Source: Opitutaceae bacterium (GTDB lineage: Bacteria > Verrucomicrobiota > Verrucomicrobiia > Opitutales > Opitutaceae). Taken from it: a stretch of 64,000 nt of DNA. The notes beneath the pieces are model-generated. The model saw only the letters and a program-made list of their open reading frames with translations. It was not told the origin of the DNA and did no database searches. The position numbers were made by a program, and so were the translations under genes. This document shows, in pieces, positions 20,604 to 29,088 of this stretch (within the stretch, counting starts at the first letter, position 1; each line of letters opens with the position of its first letter). The stretch lies in assembly GCA_018402455.1 (NCBI GenBank), contig JAGYIG010000015.1:1-64000 (forward strand), written 5' to 3'.

Positions 20604-20632
20604 AAAGCCTTCCGACGGGGAGGCTTTTTTAT
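20604..20632. terminator. Intrinsic terminator overlapping a stop codon
   Basis: AAGCCTTCCGACGGGGAGGCTT forms a short GC stem, with T6 on the plus-strand side and TTTCTT on the minus-strand side. It overlaps the TAA of the inositol-monophosphatase-family gene ending at 20629, so it should terminate that transcript before the peroxiredoxin gene. Confidence 0.7.
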
Positions 20633-21447
20633 GGGGAGCGCAGAGTTTGCAGAACGGCCTGATGCAGTTCGGTGGTCGCTGCGGCGATGGTGGATTCGGC
20701 GGGGTAGGGGGCGTTGCCCTGCCAATCGGTGATCATGCCGCCAGCTCCGCGCACGACCGGGATGAGGGCGGCGATGTCCCAGGGGTTCACGATGGGGTCC
20801 ACCGCGATGTCGATGAACCCGGCCGCCAGCATGAGGTAGCCGTAACCATCGGCCCACGTGCGGTAGAGGCGGCAGGCATCAATGAGGGCGTCCGTTTGGG
20901 CATCGGGTTGGTAGCGGGCCAGGTTGCGGTGATCGCTGGTGACCAGGGTGGCCGCGTCCAGGGTGGTGGTGCGGCGGCAGCGGACAGGGCTGCCGTTCAG
21001 GGTGGTGAGGGCGTTGTCGCCGATGGCCAGTTGCCCCAGCGTGGGCTGATGGATGGCGCCGAGGACCGGTTGGCCGTGGTGGAGCAGTCCGATCAGGGTC
21101 GTCCACAGCGGCACCCCGGTGATAAAGCTTTTGGTCCCGTCGATGGGGTCGAGCACCCAAACCCACTCCGCGTCCTCCCGCACACTGCCAAACTCCTCGC
21201 CGATGATGCCGTGGTCGGGAAAGCGGGCGGTGATCATTTCCCGCATGACCTTTTCGGCGCCCCGGTCCGCGGCGGTGACGGGGGAGTCATCGGCCTTGAG
21301 CTCTACGGCGGTGCCGGGGTTGCCAAAGTAGGGGGCGATGAACTCGGCGCTGGCACGGGCGAGTTCAAGGAGCAGATCGCGTTGGGAAGTCAGGTCCACG
21401 GGAAAAGTAAGGCCGCGGAATTCACGAAATGACACGAAATTCTGCAA
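20629..21447 (-). CDS. Inositol-monophosphatase family phosphatase (HisN-like)
   Basis: Up to 272 residues with the Li+-sensitive phosphatase motifs: GEEFG near residue 87, the metal-binding WVLDPIDGTKSFITG near 98, and the C-terminal NPWDIAALIPVVRGAGG. The PIDGTKSFI form and length are those of the branch that includes histidinol-phosphatase HisN as well as inositol-1-phosphatases and CysQ-like enzymes, so the substrate is open. The family hydrolyses phosphate monoesters with Mg2+, in the cytoplasm. The start is uncertain. The longest frame begins with a TTG at 21447, while the GTG at 21399 (VDLTSQRDLLLELARAS) begins closer to where family similarity starts. No histidine biosynthesis neighbours are present. 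A terminator overlaps the stop. Confidence 0.86.
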   Translation of the reverse strand: MQNFVSFREFRGLTFPVDLTSQRDLLLELARASAEFIAPYFGNPGTAVELKADDSPVTAADRGAEKVMREMITARFPDHGIIGEEFGSVREDAEWVWVLDPIDGTKSFITGVPLWTTLIGLLHHGQPVLGAIHQPTLGQLAIGDNALTTLNGSPVRCRRTTTLDAATLVTSDHRNLARYQPDAQTDALIDACRLYRTWADGYGYLMLAAGFIDIAVDPIVNPWDIAALIPVVRGAGGMITDWQGNAPYPAESTIAAATTELHQAVLQTLRSP

Positions 21448-21525
21448 GCCCCGGGAAGACCCGATGGCGGCCCCGAGTGGGGCTGGTCCCTGCAGGCGGG
21501 TTGAATCTGGAGCGGCGGGCTTGTC

Positions 21526-22224
21526 ATGTCCGAAGCAATCTCAAGGCTTTCGGCGACGATGCCTTGGACCGAGCACTTGATTCATTTCCTGGATTTTGAA
21601 GGGAGCACGGTGTCGGGGGTGTTGGAGTATGGGGTCGTGACGATGCGGGGGCCGGAGATTTTGGCGACGTCGACGCGGCTGTGTCGGCCGTCGGGCCGTG
21701 TGCGGGCTGAGGAGGTGGCGGTGCATGGGATCGAAGCCGCGGCGGCGGCCGCGACTCCGCCGCTGGCGGATGATTTTGAGCGGTTCGTGGCCTGGCGGGC
21801 TGCGGGACCGTGGGCGGCGCATTTCGCGCAGGCCGAAAACACGCTGATCAAATCGGTATGGGCCTATGGCCGTCGGGCGCCGGATTTTGGGCGGGATCAG
21901 GGCGTGACCAACGAGTGGGGACCGTGGGTGGATACGGGCCGGCTCTATCCACAGCTCTATCCGGCGCTGAAGTCGGCCAAGCTGGGCGACGTGATCGCGG
22001 CGATGGGGTTGCAAGAGGAACTCAACGCCGCCGCCAAGGAGCACTGCCCAACGGATCGCTGCCACTATCATGCGGCCCTATACGACGCGTTGGCGGGGGC
22101 GGTGCTGCTGCGGCGTTTGGCGTGGGAACCGGAAGTGGCGAAGCAGTCACTCGCATGGCTCCTGCGGATGAGCACCTTGGATCTGCAGAAACGCGAAGCC
22201 ATGACCCAAGGCGATTTGTTTTAG
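21526..22224 (+). CDS. DEDDh-type 3'-5' exonuclease
   Basis: A 232-residue exonuclease-domain protein. The first acidic motif (DEDD: D-x-E) is in HLIHFLDFEGSTVSGVLEYG. The middle motif lies around AAHFAQAENTLIKSVW. The final HxAxxD-type motif is in RCHYHAALYDALAGAVLL, so the DEDDh subclass fits. Such domains trim single-stranded DNA or RNA 3' ends (DnaQ, RNase T, Oligo-RNase relatives). The sequence is shorter than a polymerase subunit and has no extra domain. The start is ATG at 21526, with an in-frame ATG 11 codons later. Seven bases separate its stop from the next gene, which is therefore probably co-expressed. Confidence 0.83.
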   Translation: MSEAISRLSATMPWTEHLIHFLDFEGSTVSGVLEYGVVTMRGPEILATSTRLCRPSGRVRAEEVAVHGIEAAAAAATPPLADDFERFVAWRAAGPWAAHFAQAENTLIKSVWAYGRRAPDFGRDQGVTNEWGPWVDTGRLYPQLYPALKSAKLGDVIAAMGLQEELNAAAKEHCPTDRCHYHAALYDALAGAVLLRRLAWEPEVAKQSLAWLLRMSTLDLQKREAMTQGDLF

Positions 22225-22231
22225 GCGGATC

Positions 22232-22765
22232 ATGGAGGTTGAAGAGCCCGTCACCGCGTTGGAGCGCATCCTGGTAGAGGCCTACAAGGAAGAGATGGTC
22301 GACTACCTGAATGCCCATCCGGAGGACTTCCCGGCGGCGATCGCGTTGGCGGTCGGAGATCGTCCGCGGTATGCTTGGCGGGCGGCGTGGCTGGTGGGCA
22401 ATGGGATGGAGGCGCATGATCCGCACCTCCGGGATCACGTGGATCGGCTCATCACTGCGATGCTGGGCAAACCCGACGGTCACTGGCGGGAGTTGATGAA
22501 AATCGTCATGCGGATGCGGCTGAACGACGAACAGGAAGGACGACTTTTTGAAATGGCGCTGCAACATTGGCAGGATCCGAAAAAGCAGTCCTCCGGGCGG
22601 TGGATGTCGTTTCGGTTCATGGCCGACATGGTGAAAAAATACCCGGAATTGGCGGCCGAGGTGCAGCTGGTGCTGCGTCCGGACTTGGTGGATGGGCTGT
22701 CGCCCGGGATTCGCCGCTCGGTATCGCGCGAGGCCAAGCGGATCTTGGGGATGGAGGTGGAGTAG
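22232..22765 (+). CDS. Conserved-looking hypothetical protein (alpha-helical)
   Basis: A 177-residue protein I do not recognise. It is helix-rich with regularly spaced short helices (AAIALAVGDRPRYAWRAAWLVGNG, HLRDHVDRLITAML, WRELMKIVMRM), a HEAT-repeat-like look. There is no signal peptide or membrane segment. The start ATG lies seven bases after the exonuclease stop, so translation coupling is likely and the two products may work together. Codon use matches neighbours. In some Bacteroidota and Verrucomicrobiota, small helical repeat proteins sit beside housekeeping genes; no function is claimed. A structure prediction could test the HEAT idea. Confidence 0.6.
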   Translation: MEVEEPVTALERILVEAYKEEMVDYLNAHPEDFPAAIALAVGDRPRYAWRAAWLVGNGMEAHDPHLRDHVDRLITAMLGKPDGHWRELMKIVMRMRLNDEQEGRLFEMALQHWQDPKKQSSGRWMSFRFMADMVKKYPELAAEVQLVLRPDLVDGLSPGIRRSVSREAKRILGMEVE

Positions 22766-22908
22766 TTCGGGCGGAGTTTGAGGAAGGGCTCGACCGCCCG
22801 ACCTCCGCCAAGGCATCGGTGGGCAGGCTGGGCGAGCTGTGCAGTGGAGTGGGGGCGTGCGCGGATGGTTGGCCTGCTGAAGACCTTGGGGGTGAGCGCG
22901 CGGGGAAA

Positions 22909-22972
22909 GGGTCACGTCGGAAAATGCGAACTACGGCTACGCCTTCGTTGCACATTTTAACGACATGACCCC
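22909..22972. repeat. Palindromic element, family A copy 1
   Basis: A roughly 64-bp imperfect palindrome with left end GGGTCACGTCGG and right end TTTTAACGACATGACCCC. The inner arms pair AAAATG with CATTTT. Two further copies are at 24534-24596 and 31644-31710 with the same ends but different inner arms. It lies in the gap between the helical hypothetical gene and the convergent WecG-like gene. Confidence 0.85.
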
Positions 22973-23033
22973 GTGGGCGGCGGACCTGTCATAGTTGCCG
23001 ACCCACCTGAGAGGCAAAACGGGGAGATCCGGG

Positions 23034-23795
23034 TTACTCGATGGGGTAGCGGATCAGACCGAAACGCTGAGCCAGCATTCGTGCGGCAAAGGACGGCACG
23101 GTCACGCAATAGCGGGGGAGGAGTCGTCGTGGTTCCCGGCTCAACCGCCACAGCCACTCCAGCCCCGACCGTTGCCATGGCAGGGGGGCTTGCTGAACCC
23201 GGCCGCTCAAAAAATCGAAGGCGGCGCCCACGCCCAAGGTGATTCCGGGGTGGTCCGATTCCTGATGGTAGTGGGCCATGAAGGCCTCCTGTTTGGGGGT
23301 GCTGAGACCGATCCAAACGAAATCGGCGCGTGTTTGCCGGATGCTTTGGGTCGAAAGCTCCCGGATGTCATCCGACCAATCCGGGGTCTCGGTGCCAGCG
23401 ATGTTCAATCCCGGAAACTTCGCGGATAGTTTTTGGGCGAGTTCTTCGGCCACGCCGGTTGATCCGCCATAGAGGTAGTGAGTCAGTTCAGTATCGGCCG
23501 TGGCGGCACACAGCGCCTCCATCAAGTCGGGACCATAGGTGCGTCTGACTTGGGCAAAGCCTTGCCGTTTTCCGGCCCATACAAGTGGCATGCCGTCGGG
23601 GGTCGCCAGCAGGGCGCGATTGAGGACGTGGCGGTGGCGGGGGTGACGGCGCGCTTGCGTAATCGAGTGGGCATCGCAGCAACACACGTAGCCGTTGGTG
23701 CCTGCTCGCGCCGCCGATACGAGATGTTCGGTCGCCGCAGAAAGATTCACGGCGTGAACGCCCACTCCCAGAACATTGTAGCGTGGCAGCTCCAC
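23034..23795 (-). CDS. WecG/TagA/CpsF family glycosyltransferase
   Basis: A 253-residue protein with the GT26 family signature: NVLGVGVHAVNL at the start, TPDGMPLVWAGK near residue 67, HYLYGGSTGVAEEL near 107, DFVWIGLSTPKQEAFM near 170 and the ITLGVGAAFDFLSGR glycine-rich run near 195. It ends with WLWRLSREPRRLLPRY. The family transfers N-acetylmannosamine (uronic acid) or another sugar onto lipid-linked GlcNAc in ECA, wall teichoic acid or exopolysaccharide synthesis, peripheral to the inner membrane. The upstream HAD gene ends 16 nt before it on the same strand, so the two form an operon. It is separated from the main glycan cluster by several kilobases. Confidence 0.92.
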   Translation of the reverse strand: MELPRYNVLGVGVHAVNLSAATEHLVSAARAGTNGYVCCCDAHSITQARRHPRHRHVLNRALLATPDGMPLVWAGKRQGFAQVRRTYGPDLMEALCAATADTELTHYLYGGSTGVAEELAQKLSAKFPGLNIAGTETPDWSDDIRELSTQSIRQTRADFVWIGLSTPKQEAFMAHYHQESDHPGITLGVGAAFDFLSGRVQQAPLPWQRSGLEWLWRLSREPRRLLPRYCVTVPSFAARMLAQRFGLIRYPIE

Positions 23796-23811
23796 GCTGT
23801 GACTCTCGGGT

Positions 23812-24450
23812 TCAGGCCGGGGTTGGCAAGACGAAGTCCGCCAACGACGCCAGCACTTGGCGAGCGTAAGGGAAATCGACGTGACGCGTGCTGGGATTGG
23901 GGACGACCACCACGGTCAATCCCGCCCGATGCGCGGCCAGATGGCCGGGGGCCGAATCTTCGAAAGCGATGGCGTCGGCTGGATCAACCCCGAGTTGACG
24001 GCACACCTCCACATAGACGTCCGGGGCGGGTTTGGCGTGAGGCACGTCTTCCCGGCAGACCACGGCGCCGAAGTTCGGCCGCAACCCGAGGCGCTCCAGA
24101 TGCCCGTCGACGTGGGGGTGGGTGGAGTTCGACGCCACGCCCACCGGGATGCCGGTCTCCCTGGCTTGATCGAGCAGGGTCTTCACGCCGGACAGAACGG
24201 GTTGTTGCACGATGATGGCTGATTTTATCGCTTCGAATTGCGACTCGAGGGCGGCTCGGTCGGCATCATCGGGGAATGCTTCCCACGGGTCGTAATACAC
24301 GCCGCTGTGGCCGATAATGGTGTGCCCCTTGGCCCGGTCGTAGGTCAGACCATGCTGACGATGAACTTGATCCCAAGCGTCCAGCAAGGGGGTCTCGGTA
24401 TCCAGAATGAGTCCGTCAAAATCAAATATCAGCGCAGCGGGCCCGGGCAT
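23812..24450 (-). CDS. HAD-superfamily phosphatase (beta-phosphoglucomutase-like)
   Basis: About 212 residues from the ATG at 24450. HAD motif I is ALIFDFDGLILDTET with nucleophile D and acid/base D. The cap helices follow (WDQVHRQHGLTYDRA). Motif II is GVASNSTHPHVDGHL, with the lysine of motif III near CREDVPHAKPAPDVYVEV, and motif IV reads ADAIAFEDSAPGHLAAHRAG. This combination is that of the subfamily I beta-PGM/YcjU-type phosphatases. Twelve extra residues upstream are available but add no family similarity. The product is a cytoplasmic phosphatase or mutase for small sugar phosphates, and substrate is unknown. It lies immediately upstream of the WecG-like gene in the same direction, hinting at a sugar-phosphate role in glycan synthesis. 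Confidence 0.88.
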   Translation of the reverse strand: MPGPAALIFDFDGLILDTETPLLDAWDQVHRQHGLTYDRAKGHTIIGHSGVYYDPWEAFPDDADRAALESQFEAIKSAIIVQQPVLSGVKTLLDQARETGIPVGVASNSTHPHVDGHLERLGLRPNFGAVVCREDVPHAKPAPDVYVEVCRQLGVDPADAIAFEDSAPGHLAAHRAGLTVVVVPNPSTRHVDFPYARQVLASLADFVLPTPA

Positions 24451-24533
24451 GTGAAAATAAAGGGAATATCGACGGCGGTGGCGCAAGCGGCGCGCGCGAT
24501 ACGTGGGAAGTTATGGGGACTCGAACGCGCCAA

Positions 24534-24596
24534 GGGGTCGGGTCGGCAAAAGTGAATTACGTTTCACTGCATTCACTTTTTAACGACGCCGACCCC
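24534..24596. repeat. Palindromic element, family A copy 2
   Basis: A 63-bp palindrome with ends GGGGTCGGGTCGG and AACGACGCCGACCCC. The inner arms AAAAGTGAAT and ATTCACTTTT are perfectly complementary yet differ in sequence from the other two copies, a sign that the stem is conserved. It lies 17 nt downstream of the gyrA stop. Confidence 0.85.
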
Positions 24597-24612
24597 GTGG
24601 GCTTCGATCGGG

Positions 24613-27240
24613 TCAGGCCTCGGGCTTGGGATCTTCGGTTGGGTCCGGTTCCGGCGTGTCGGCGGAGGTGTCGACATCGTCAGAAGTATCCGTGGATTCA
24701 CCGGTGGGAGTCTCGACCGGTATCGCTTCCGCATCGTCCGATGGTGTTTCCCCGGTTTCCCCGGCGGCGGCGGCATCGAGTTCCTCGTCGGATTCGACCA
24801 CCTTGGCCAGGGAGAGCAAGGTGTCGCCCTTTTTGCCCAGCGTGAGGAGTTTGACGCCCTTGGCGCCGCGGTTGGTTTCGCGGACGGTGTTGATGGGGCA
24901 GCGCACGCTTTGGCCCTTGGAAGTGAGCAGCATGATCTCGTCGGTATCTTTGACCCCCAGGGCGCCGACCAACGCGACCGAACCATCGTCGGGCAGGTTG
25001 ATGGCGGTGACGCCGGTGCCGCCGCGGTTGATGAGGCGGTAGTCTTCGAAGCGGGTGCGCACGCCGAGGCCGGCTTCACTCGCGACCAGAAACTTCTTCT
25101 CGTGGTCGACGACCTCGATGGCTTGGAGGTAGTCGCCTTCCCGTTTGAAGCGCATGCCGGTGACTCCGCTGGTGGCGCGACCGGTGGGGCGGAAGAGCAC
25201 CTCGCCGGTATCGGGATTTTTTTCGCGGAAGCGCACGGCCAGGCCCTGGTGGGAAACCAGAATGATCTCGTTGGAGCCATCGGTGAGCACACAACCGATG
25301 ACATCGTCGCCCTCGGCCAGGTTGATGCCGATGAGGCCGCTTTCCCGGGTGGCGTTGGTGTAGGCGGCGAGGGCGGTCTTTTTGATCTGGCCGGACTTGG
25401 TGGCCATGACGAGGTAGTGTTCTTCGTCGAAATCGGTGTGGGTGAGCATGGCGGCGATCTTTTCGCCCTCGTCGAGAGCGAGGAACGATTTGACCGACTT
25501 GCCCTTGGAGACCCGGGACCCCTCCGGAATCTGGTAAACCTTTTTGGCCAGGCACTGGCCATCGGTGGTGATGAACAGGATGTAGTCGTGCGTCTGGGCG
25601 GTGAAGAGATGCTCCACGAAGTCTTCCTCGTAGGTTTCGGTGCCGATGACGCCCTTGCCGCCGCGTTTTTGGGACCGGTAGTCGGCGACGCGGGTGCGTT
25701 TGATGAAGCCCAGGTGCGAAATGGTGATGACCATACCCTCGTTGGGGATGACGTCCTCCATGCGGAAGTCGCCGATGGCGTGGCTGATTTCGGATTTGCG
25801 GGGGGAGGCGTATTTCTCCCCGGCGGCAACCAACTCCTCCTTGATCACATCGAGCAAGAGGCGCTCGGAGGCGAGGATGGCGCGCAGGCCCTCAATGATC
25901 TCCATCAACTGGCGGTATTCCTCCTCGATTTTTTCGCGTTCGAGGCCGGTGAGTTGGTAGAGGCGCAGTTCGAGGATGGCATCGGTCTGTTTTTCCGACA
26001 GCGGATATTTCGCCATCAATTTTTCCTTGGCCTCGAGCCGGTTGGCGGATGCCCGGATGATTTTCACGAAGTCGTCCAGGTTATCGAGGGCGATCATGTA
26101 GCCCTCGAGGATGTGGGCGCGGGCTTCGGCCTTGCGCAGGCGGAACTGGGTGCGGCGGGTGACGACCTCGCGGCGATGCTCGATGTAGCAGTCGAGCAGC
26201 TCGCGGATGTTCATCTGCTTGGGCCGCTTCTGGTCGAGGGCCAGCAAAGTGACGCCGAAGGACGACTCCAAGGCCGTCTTCTTGTAGAGTTGATTGAGGA
26301 TGGGCTCGGCCTGTTCACCGCGCTTGAGCTCGATGACGATGCGGGTGTTTTCGTCGGACTCGTCCCGCAGGTCCCGGATTCCCTCGATGGATTTTTCCCC
26401 CACCAGCTCCGCGATCTTCAACACCAGATTGGCGCGGTTCACATTGTAGGGCAGTTCGGTGATGATGATCTGTTCGCCCCCGTTTTTCATTTCCTCGGCG
26501 TGGGCGCGGCCCCGGGTGCGGACGATGCCCTTGCCGGTGCGCAGGTAGGAGTCGATGCCGGCGGGGCCGCCGATCAGGCCGCCGGTGGGGAAGTCGGGTC
26601 CCCGGATGTGGGAGCACACCTCATCGAGGGAAATCTCCGGGTTGTCGATGATGGCGCAGGTGGCGGCGATGAGTTCGCCGAGATTGTGCGGGGGGATGTT
26701 GGTGGCCATGCCCACGGCGATACCGGTGGAGCCGTTCATCAAAAGGTTGGGCAGGGCGGACGGGAGCACGGTGGGCTCCGTGGTGGATTCCTTGTAGTTG
26801 GGGGCGAAGTCGACGGTGTCTTCCTCGATATCGGCGAGCAGGGTCTCGGCCAGGGCGGTGAGGCGGGCCTCGGTGTAACGGTAAGCCGCGGGCGGGTCCC
26901 CATCGACCGAGCCGAAGTTGCCCTGCGGGTCGATCATGGGGTAACGCATCACCCAGTTCTGGGCCATGCGCACGAGGGTGTCGTAGACGGACGAGTCACC
27001 ATGCGGGTGGTAGTTTTTGAGCACCTCGCCGACCACGCCGGCGCACTTGTCGAACGGGCGGTTGTGGAGGAGGCCCTCCCGCAGCATGGCATAAAGGATG
27101 CGGCGCTGGACGGGCTTGAGGCCGTCGCGGGCATCGGGTAGGGCCCGGGATACGATGACGGACATCGAATAGTCGATGTAGGCCGTCTGCATGATATCGG
27201 TGATATTGGCCGTAGTGAGTTTTTCGTTGGCAGTGAACAC
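24613..27240 (-). CDS. gyrA: DNA gyrase subunit A
   Basis: A full-length 875-residue GyrA. The N-terminal winged-helix/topoisomerase domain carries the catalytic tyrosine Y122 in AAYRYTEARL. The quinolone-determining region HPHGDSSVYD keeps S83 and D87 in E. coli numbering, so no classical resistance change is seen. The C-terminal beta-pinwheel contains a GyrA box, QKRGGKG near residue 530, which separates gyrase from topoisomerase IV. The tail is acidic and Thr/Pro/Asp-rich, as in many gyrases. With GyrB it introduces negative supercoils using ATP. It is the last gene of a minus-strand run gyrB, GxxExxY, gyrA, where the GxxExxY gene interrupts the common pair. A palindromic element follows the stop and may act as 3' end. 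Confidence 0.97.
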   Translation of the reverse strand: MFTANEKLTTANITDIMQTAYIDYSMSVIVSRALPDARDGLKPVQRRILYAMLREGLLHNRPFDKCAGVVGEVLKNYHPHGDSSVYDTLVRMAQNWVMRYPMIDPQGNFGSVDGDPPAAYRYTEARLTALAETLLADIEEDTVDFAPNYKESTTEPTVLPSALPNLLMNGSTGIAVGMATNIPPHNLGELIAATCAIIDNPEISLDEVCSHIRGPDFPTGGLIGGPAGIDSYLRTGKGIVRTRGRAHAEEMKNGGEQIIITELPYNVNRANLVLKIAELVGEKSIEGIRDLRDESDENTRIVIELKRGEQAEPILNQLYKKTALESSFGVTLLALDQKRPKQMNIRELLDCYIEHRREVVTRRTQFRLRKAEARAHILEGYMIALDNLDDFVKIIRASANRLEAKEKLMAKYPLSEKQTDAILELRLYQLTGLEREKIEEEYRQLMEIIEGLRAILASERLLLDVIKEELVAAGEKYASPRKSEISHAIGDFRMEDVIPNEGMVITISHLGFIKRTRVADYRSQKRGGKGVIGTETYEEDFVEHLFTAQTHDYILFITTDGQCLAKKVYQIPEGSRVSKGKSVKSFLALDEGEKIAAMLTHTDFDEEHYLVMATKSGQIKKTALAAYTNATRESGLIGINLAEGDDVIGCVLTDGSNEIILVSHQGLAVRFREKNPDTGEVLFRPTGRATSGVTGMRFKREGDYLQAIEVVDHEKKFLVASEAGLGVRTRFEDYRLINRGGTGVTAINLPDDGSVALVGALGVKDTDEIMLLTSKGQSVRCPINTVRETNRGAKGVKLLTLGKKGDTLLSLAKVVESDEELDAAAAGETGETPSDDAEAIPVETPTGESTDTSDDVDTSADTPEPDPTEDPKPEA

Positions 27241-27275
27241 GAGTAGGAAAAGTAGCGGGTAGGAAAGGGTTTTAA

Positions 27276-27314
27276 GCGCGAAGTCGCAAAGACGGCGAAG
27301 CGGACGCGAAGAGG
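27276..27314. repeat. GCGAAG/GCAAAG repeat flank, downstream side of GxxExxY
   Basis: A run of short degenerate repeats on the plus strand: GCGCGAAG, TCGCAAAG, ACGGCGAAG, then CGGACGCGAAGAGG. A similar run in the opposite orientation lies on the other side of the GxxExxY gene (27734-27764), so the gene sits between inverted flanks. Confidence 0.65.
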
Positions 27315-27315
27315 T

Positions 27316-27726
27316 TTAGGAACGGAGGTCGAGGTTCAGGACGCGGCTGATTCCGTTTTTAATAAGGGGAACATTAAAGTTGATGAGCAGCCCGAGCGGC
27401 AGCTGCAGAAGCTTGAGGTAGGTGGCGAGCTGAACCCGGTGAATGGGCTCGATTTGAGTGACTGCTTTGAGCTCAACGAGGAGCTTCGTATCCACGAGCA
27501 AGTCGATCCGATAGGCGTGGGGAATCTCGGTGTCCCGATAGACGAGCGGTAGCGATTTTTCGCGTTCAATCTGATGCCCCCGGGCCGAGAGTTCGATCGC
27601 CAGGCAATCCCGATAGGTGCTCTCCAGCATGCCGGGACCGAGGGCGCGATGAACGGCCAAAGCCGCATCCACCACCACTCCGGACAGGGTTTCCGTCTGG
27701 ACGGGAATGGCTACGGTTCCAGGCAT
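27316..27726 (-). CDS. GxxExxY protein (PD-(D/E)XK-like small protein)
   Basis: About 136 residues from the ATG at 27726, preceded by an AAGGTG ribosome-binding site. An alternative ATG at 27783 immediately follows the gyrB stop. The naming motif is GPGMLESTYRDCL (G-P-G-x-x-E-x-x-Y), and the continuing IELSARGHQIEREKSLPLVY, the YRIDLLVDTKLLVELKAV strand pair (acid and lysine placed as in a nuclease-like core), and the C-terminal GLLINFNVPLIKNGISRVL are all standard. Function is unknown; the fold is related to restriction-like nucleases. The gene is often found in many scattered copies in Verrucomicrobiota and Planctomycetota. Here it is placed within the gyrB-gyrA run and between inverted GCGAAG-type flanks, which suggests an inserted cassette. 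Confidence 0.9.
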   Translation of the reverse strand: MPGTVAIPVQTETLSGVVVDAALAVHRALGPGMLESTYRDCLAIELSARGHQIEREKSLPLVYRDTEIPHAYRIDLLVDTKLLVELKAVTQIEPIHRVQLATYLKLLQLPLGLLINFNVPLIKNGISRVLNLDLRS

Positions 27727-27733
27727 CTTGGCG

Positions 27734-27764
27734 TCACCTTTGCCCCCTTCGCGGCTTTGCGCTT
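27734..27764. repeat. GCGAAG/GCAAAG repeat flank, upstream side of GxxExxY
   Basis: On the minus strand this reads GAAGCGCAAAGC, CGCGAAGG, GGGCAAAGGTG. It is the inverted partner of the run at 27276-27314 and lies in the gap between the gyrB stop and the GxxExxY start codon, where it also supplies part of the ribosome-binding region. Confidence 0.6.
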
Positions 27765-27784
27765 CTACGGAGTCGACCACCATT

Positions 27785-29088
27785 TCAGATGTCGAGGTTG
27801 GAGACGTTGAGGGCGTTGTCTTCGATGAACTGACGGCGGGGCGGGACTTCGTCGCCCATGAGCAGGGTGAAGAGCTCGTCGGCCTTGGCGGCATCGGCGA
27901 TATCGACCTTGAGCAGCGCCGCTTGTTCGGGTCCACAGGTTTCTGAAAAAGCCGCTTGGGGTCATCACCAAGCCCAGCTGGATGGAAAAAGGCTCCTTGC
28001 GTCCGAGGGTGCGGATGTGGGTCGAGGATCCCATGGCGCCGAGCCCGCGGTGCTTTCCGTCTTTGGCCGGCGCGCTTGGTGACGACATAACGGGCCTCAT
28101 CCGTCGCGTGGAAGCGGTTGATTTCGAGCCCGGAGTCGGTTGATGGCGCGGAGGAGCTTGGTCATCCTGGTGGACTCAAAGATCTCATGGTGTGACGTGG
28201 CGGGGATAGCAAAGCGCCATTGGGTGGAAGGACGATGCCGGAGGAGGGGAAATGTTCTCTGGGCTGTCCCCAAGATCGGCGTCCACGCCCCGAAACCACG
28301 GGAAAACCCGCTCCGGGCGTGTTCCGTCGCGCAGGAAGACATGGACTCCCCGTTGCCCCCGCGAACTGGGCGATGTAGCGCGGCAGGTGATCAGGCTGTC
28401 CTTCTCAGGTTGGTCAAGGTATTCGGTGAGGGAGGCGCTGTAGTAAAGTCACCCTGGTAATCAGCCTTGAGGCGCCAGGCTTTCAATAATGCGATCGATC
28501 TGGGCCGAGGCGAAATGTGCGGTTGTCGCGCAGGCGGGGGGTGAGGGTGACGTCCCCGGAACCGAGTTCGAGCAGGCTACGGTTCAGCTGTTCGTCGCTG
28601 TCGACATACCGTTCGCGGCGCTTGCGTTTGATTTTGTAGAGGGGCGACAAGGATGTAGCACGCAGCTGCGCTTCGATCAGGCCCTCATCCGATTTGCATG
28701 GTAGAGAAAGGTCAGCAGCAGGGTGTGGATGTGGAGCCATCGACGTCCGCATCGGCCATGATGATGGGATCTTGTGGTAGCGGGCCTTGTCGATTCGCTG
28801 GAAGTCGCCGAGCGCTGTCGCCCCCGCCGATCCTGCGCCGATGGCGGTGATGAGGGTGCGGATTTCCTCGTTGGAGAGCAACTGTCGAGACGCAGCCCCG
28901 GAGCTGATGAGCTTACCGCGCAGGGGGTGGGAGGGCATGGCCTGAAGGGCGGTCCCACCGGTTTGGATGGAGCGCCGGCGGAACTTCGCCCTCCACGATG
29001 TAGGGATTCGTGACTGACGGTCGCGTTCGGAAGAAGTCAAGAGTTTGCCCGGCAGACCGCCGCTGGTGAGGGCGCCCTTGCGGATGGT
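27785..29088 (-). pseudogene. gyrB: Damaged 3' half of gyrB
   Basis: This stretch encodes recognisable GyrB sequence in a mixture of frames. Directly after the stop at 29089 the same frame reads TIRKGALTSGGLPGKL, the normal continuation. Then LSNEEIRTLITAIGAG, DKARYHKI, LLLTFLYH and SPLYKIKRK follow as islands of TOPRIM-domain sequence, with frame changes between them. The true C-terminus FTLLMGDEVPPRRQFIEDN appears near the end and reaches a TGA at 27785-27787. Bases are mostly missing, not replaced, relative to what the family requires, for example around the EGDSAGG motif. Gyrase is essential, so either the assembled sequence is wrong here or a second intact copy exists. See the companion entry for the N-terminal part. 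Confidence 0.85.

Noticed and set aside
24910-27141. A 743-residue open frame antisense to gyrA
   Set aside because: Composition (Gly/Asp/Val) and lack of any motif mark it as a shadow of the strongly conserved gyrA.
27316-27936. A 206-residue frame ending as GxxExxY
   Set aside because: Its first 51 residues read the gyrB 3' end in the wrong frame; the gene starts at 27726 or at most 27783.
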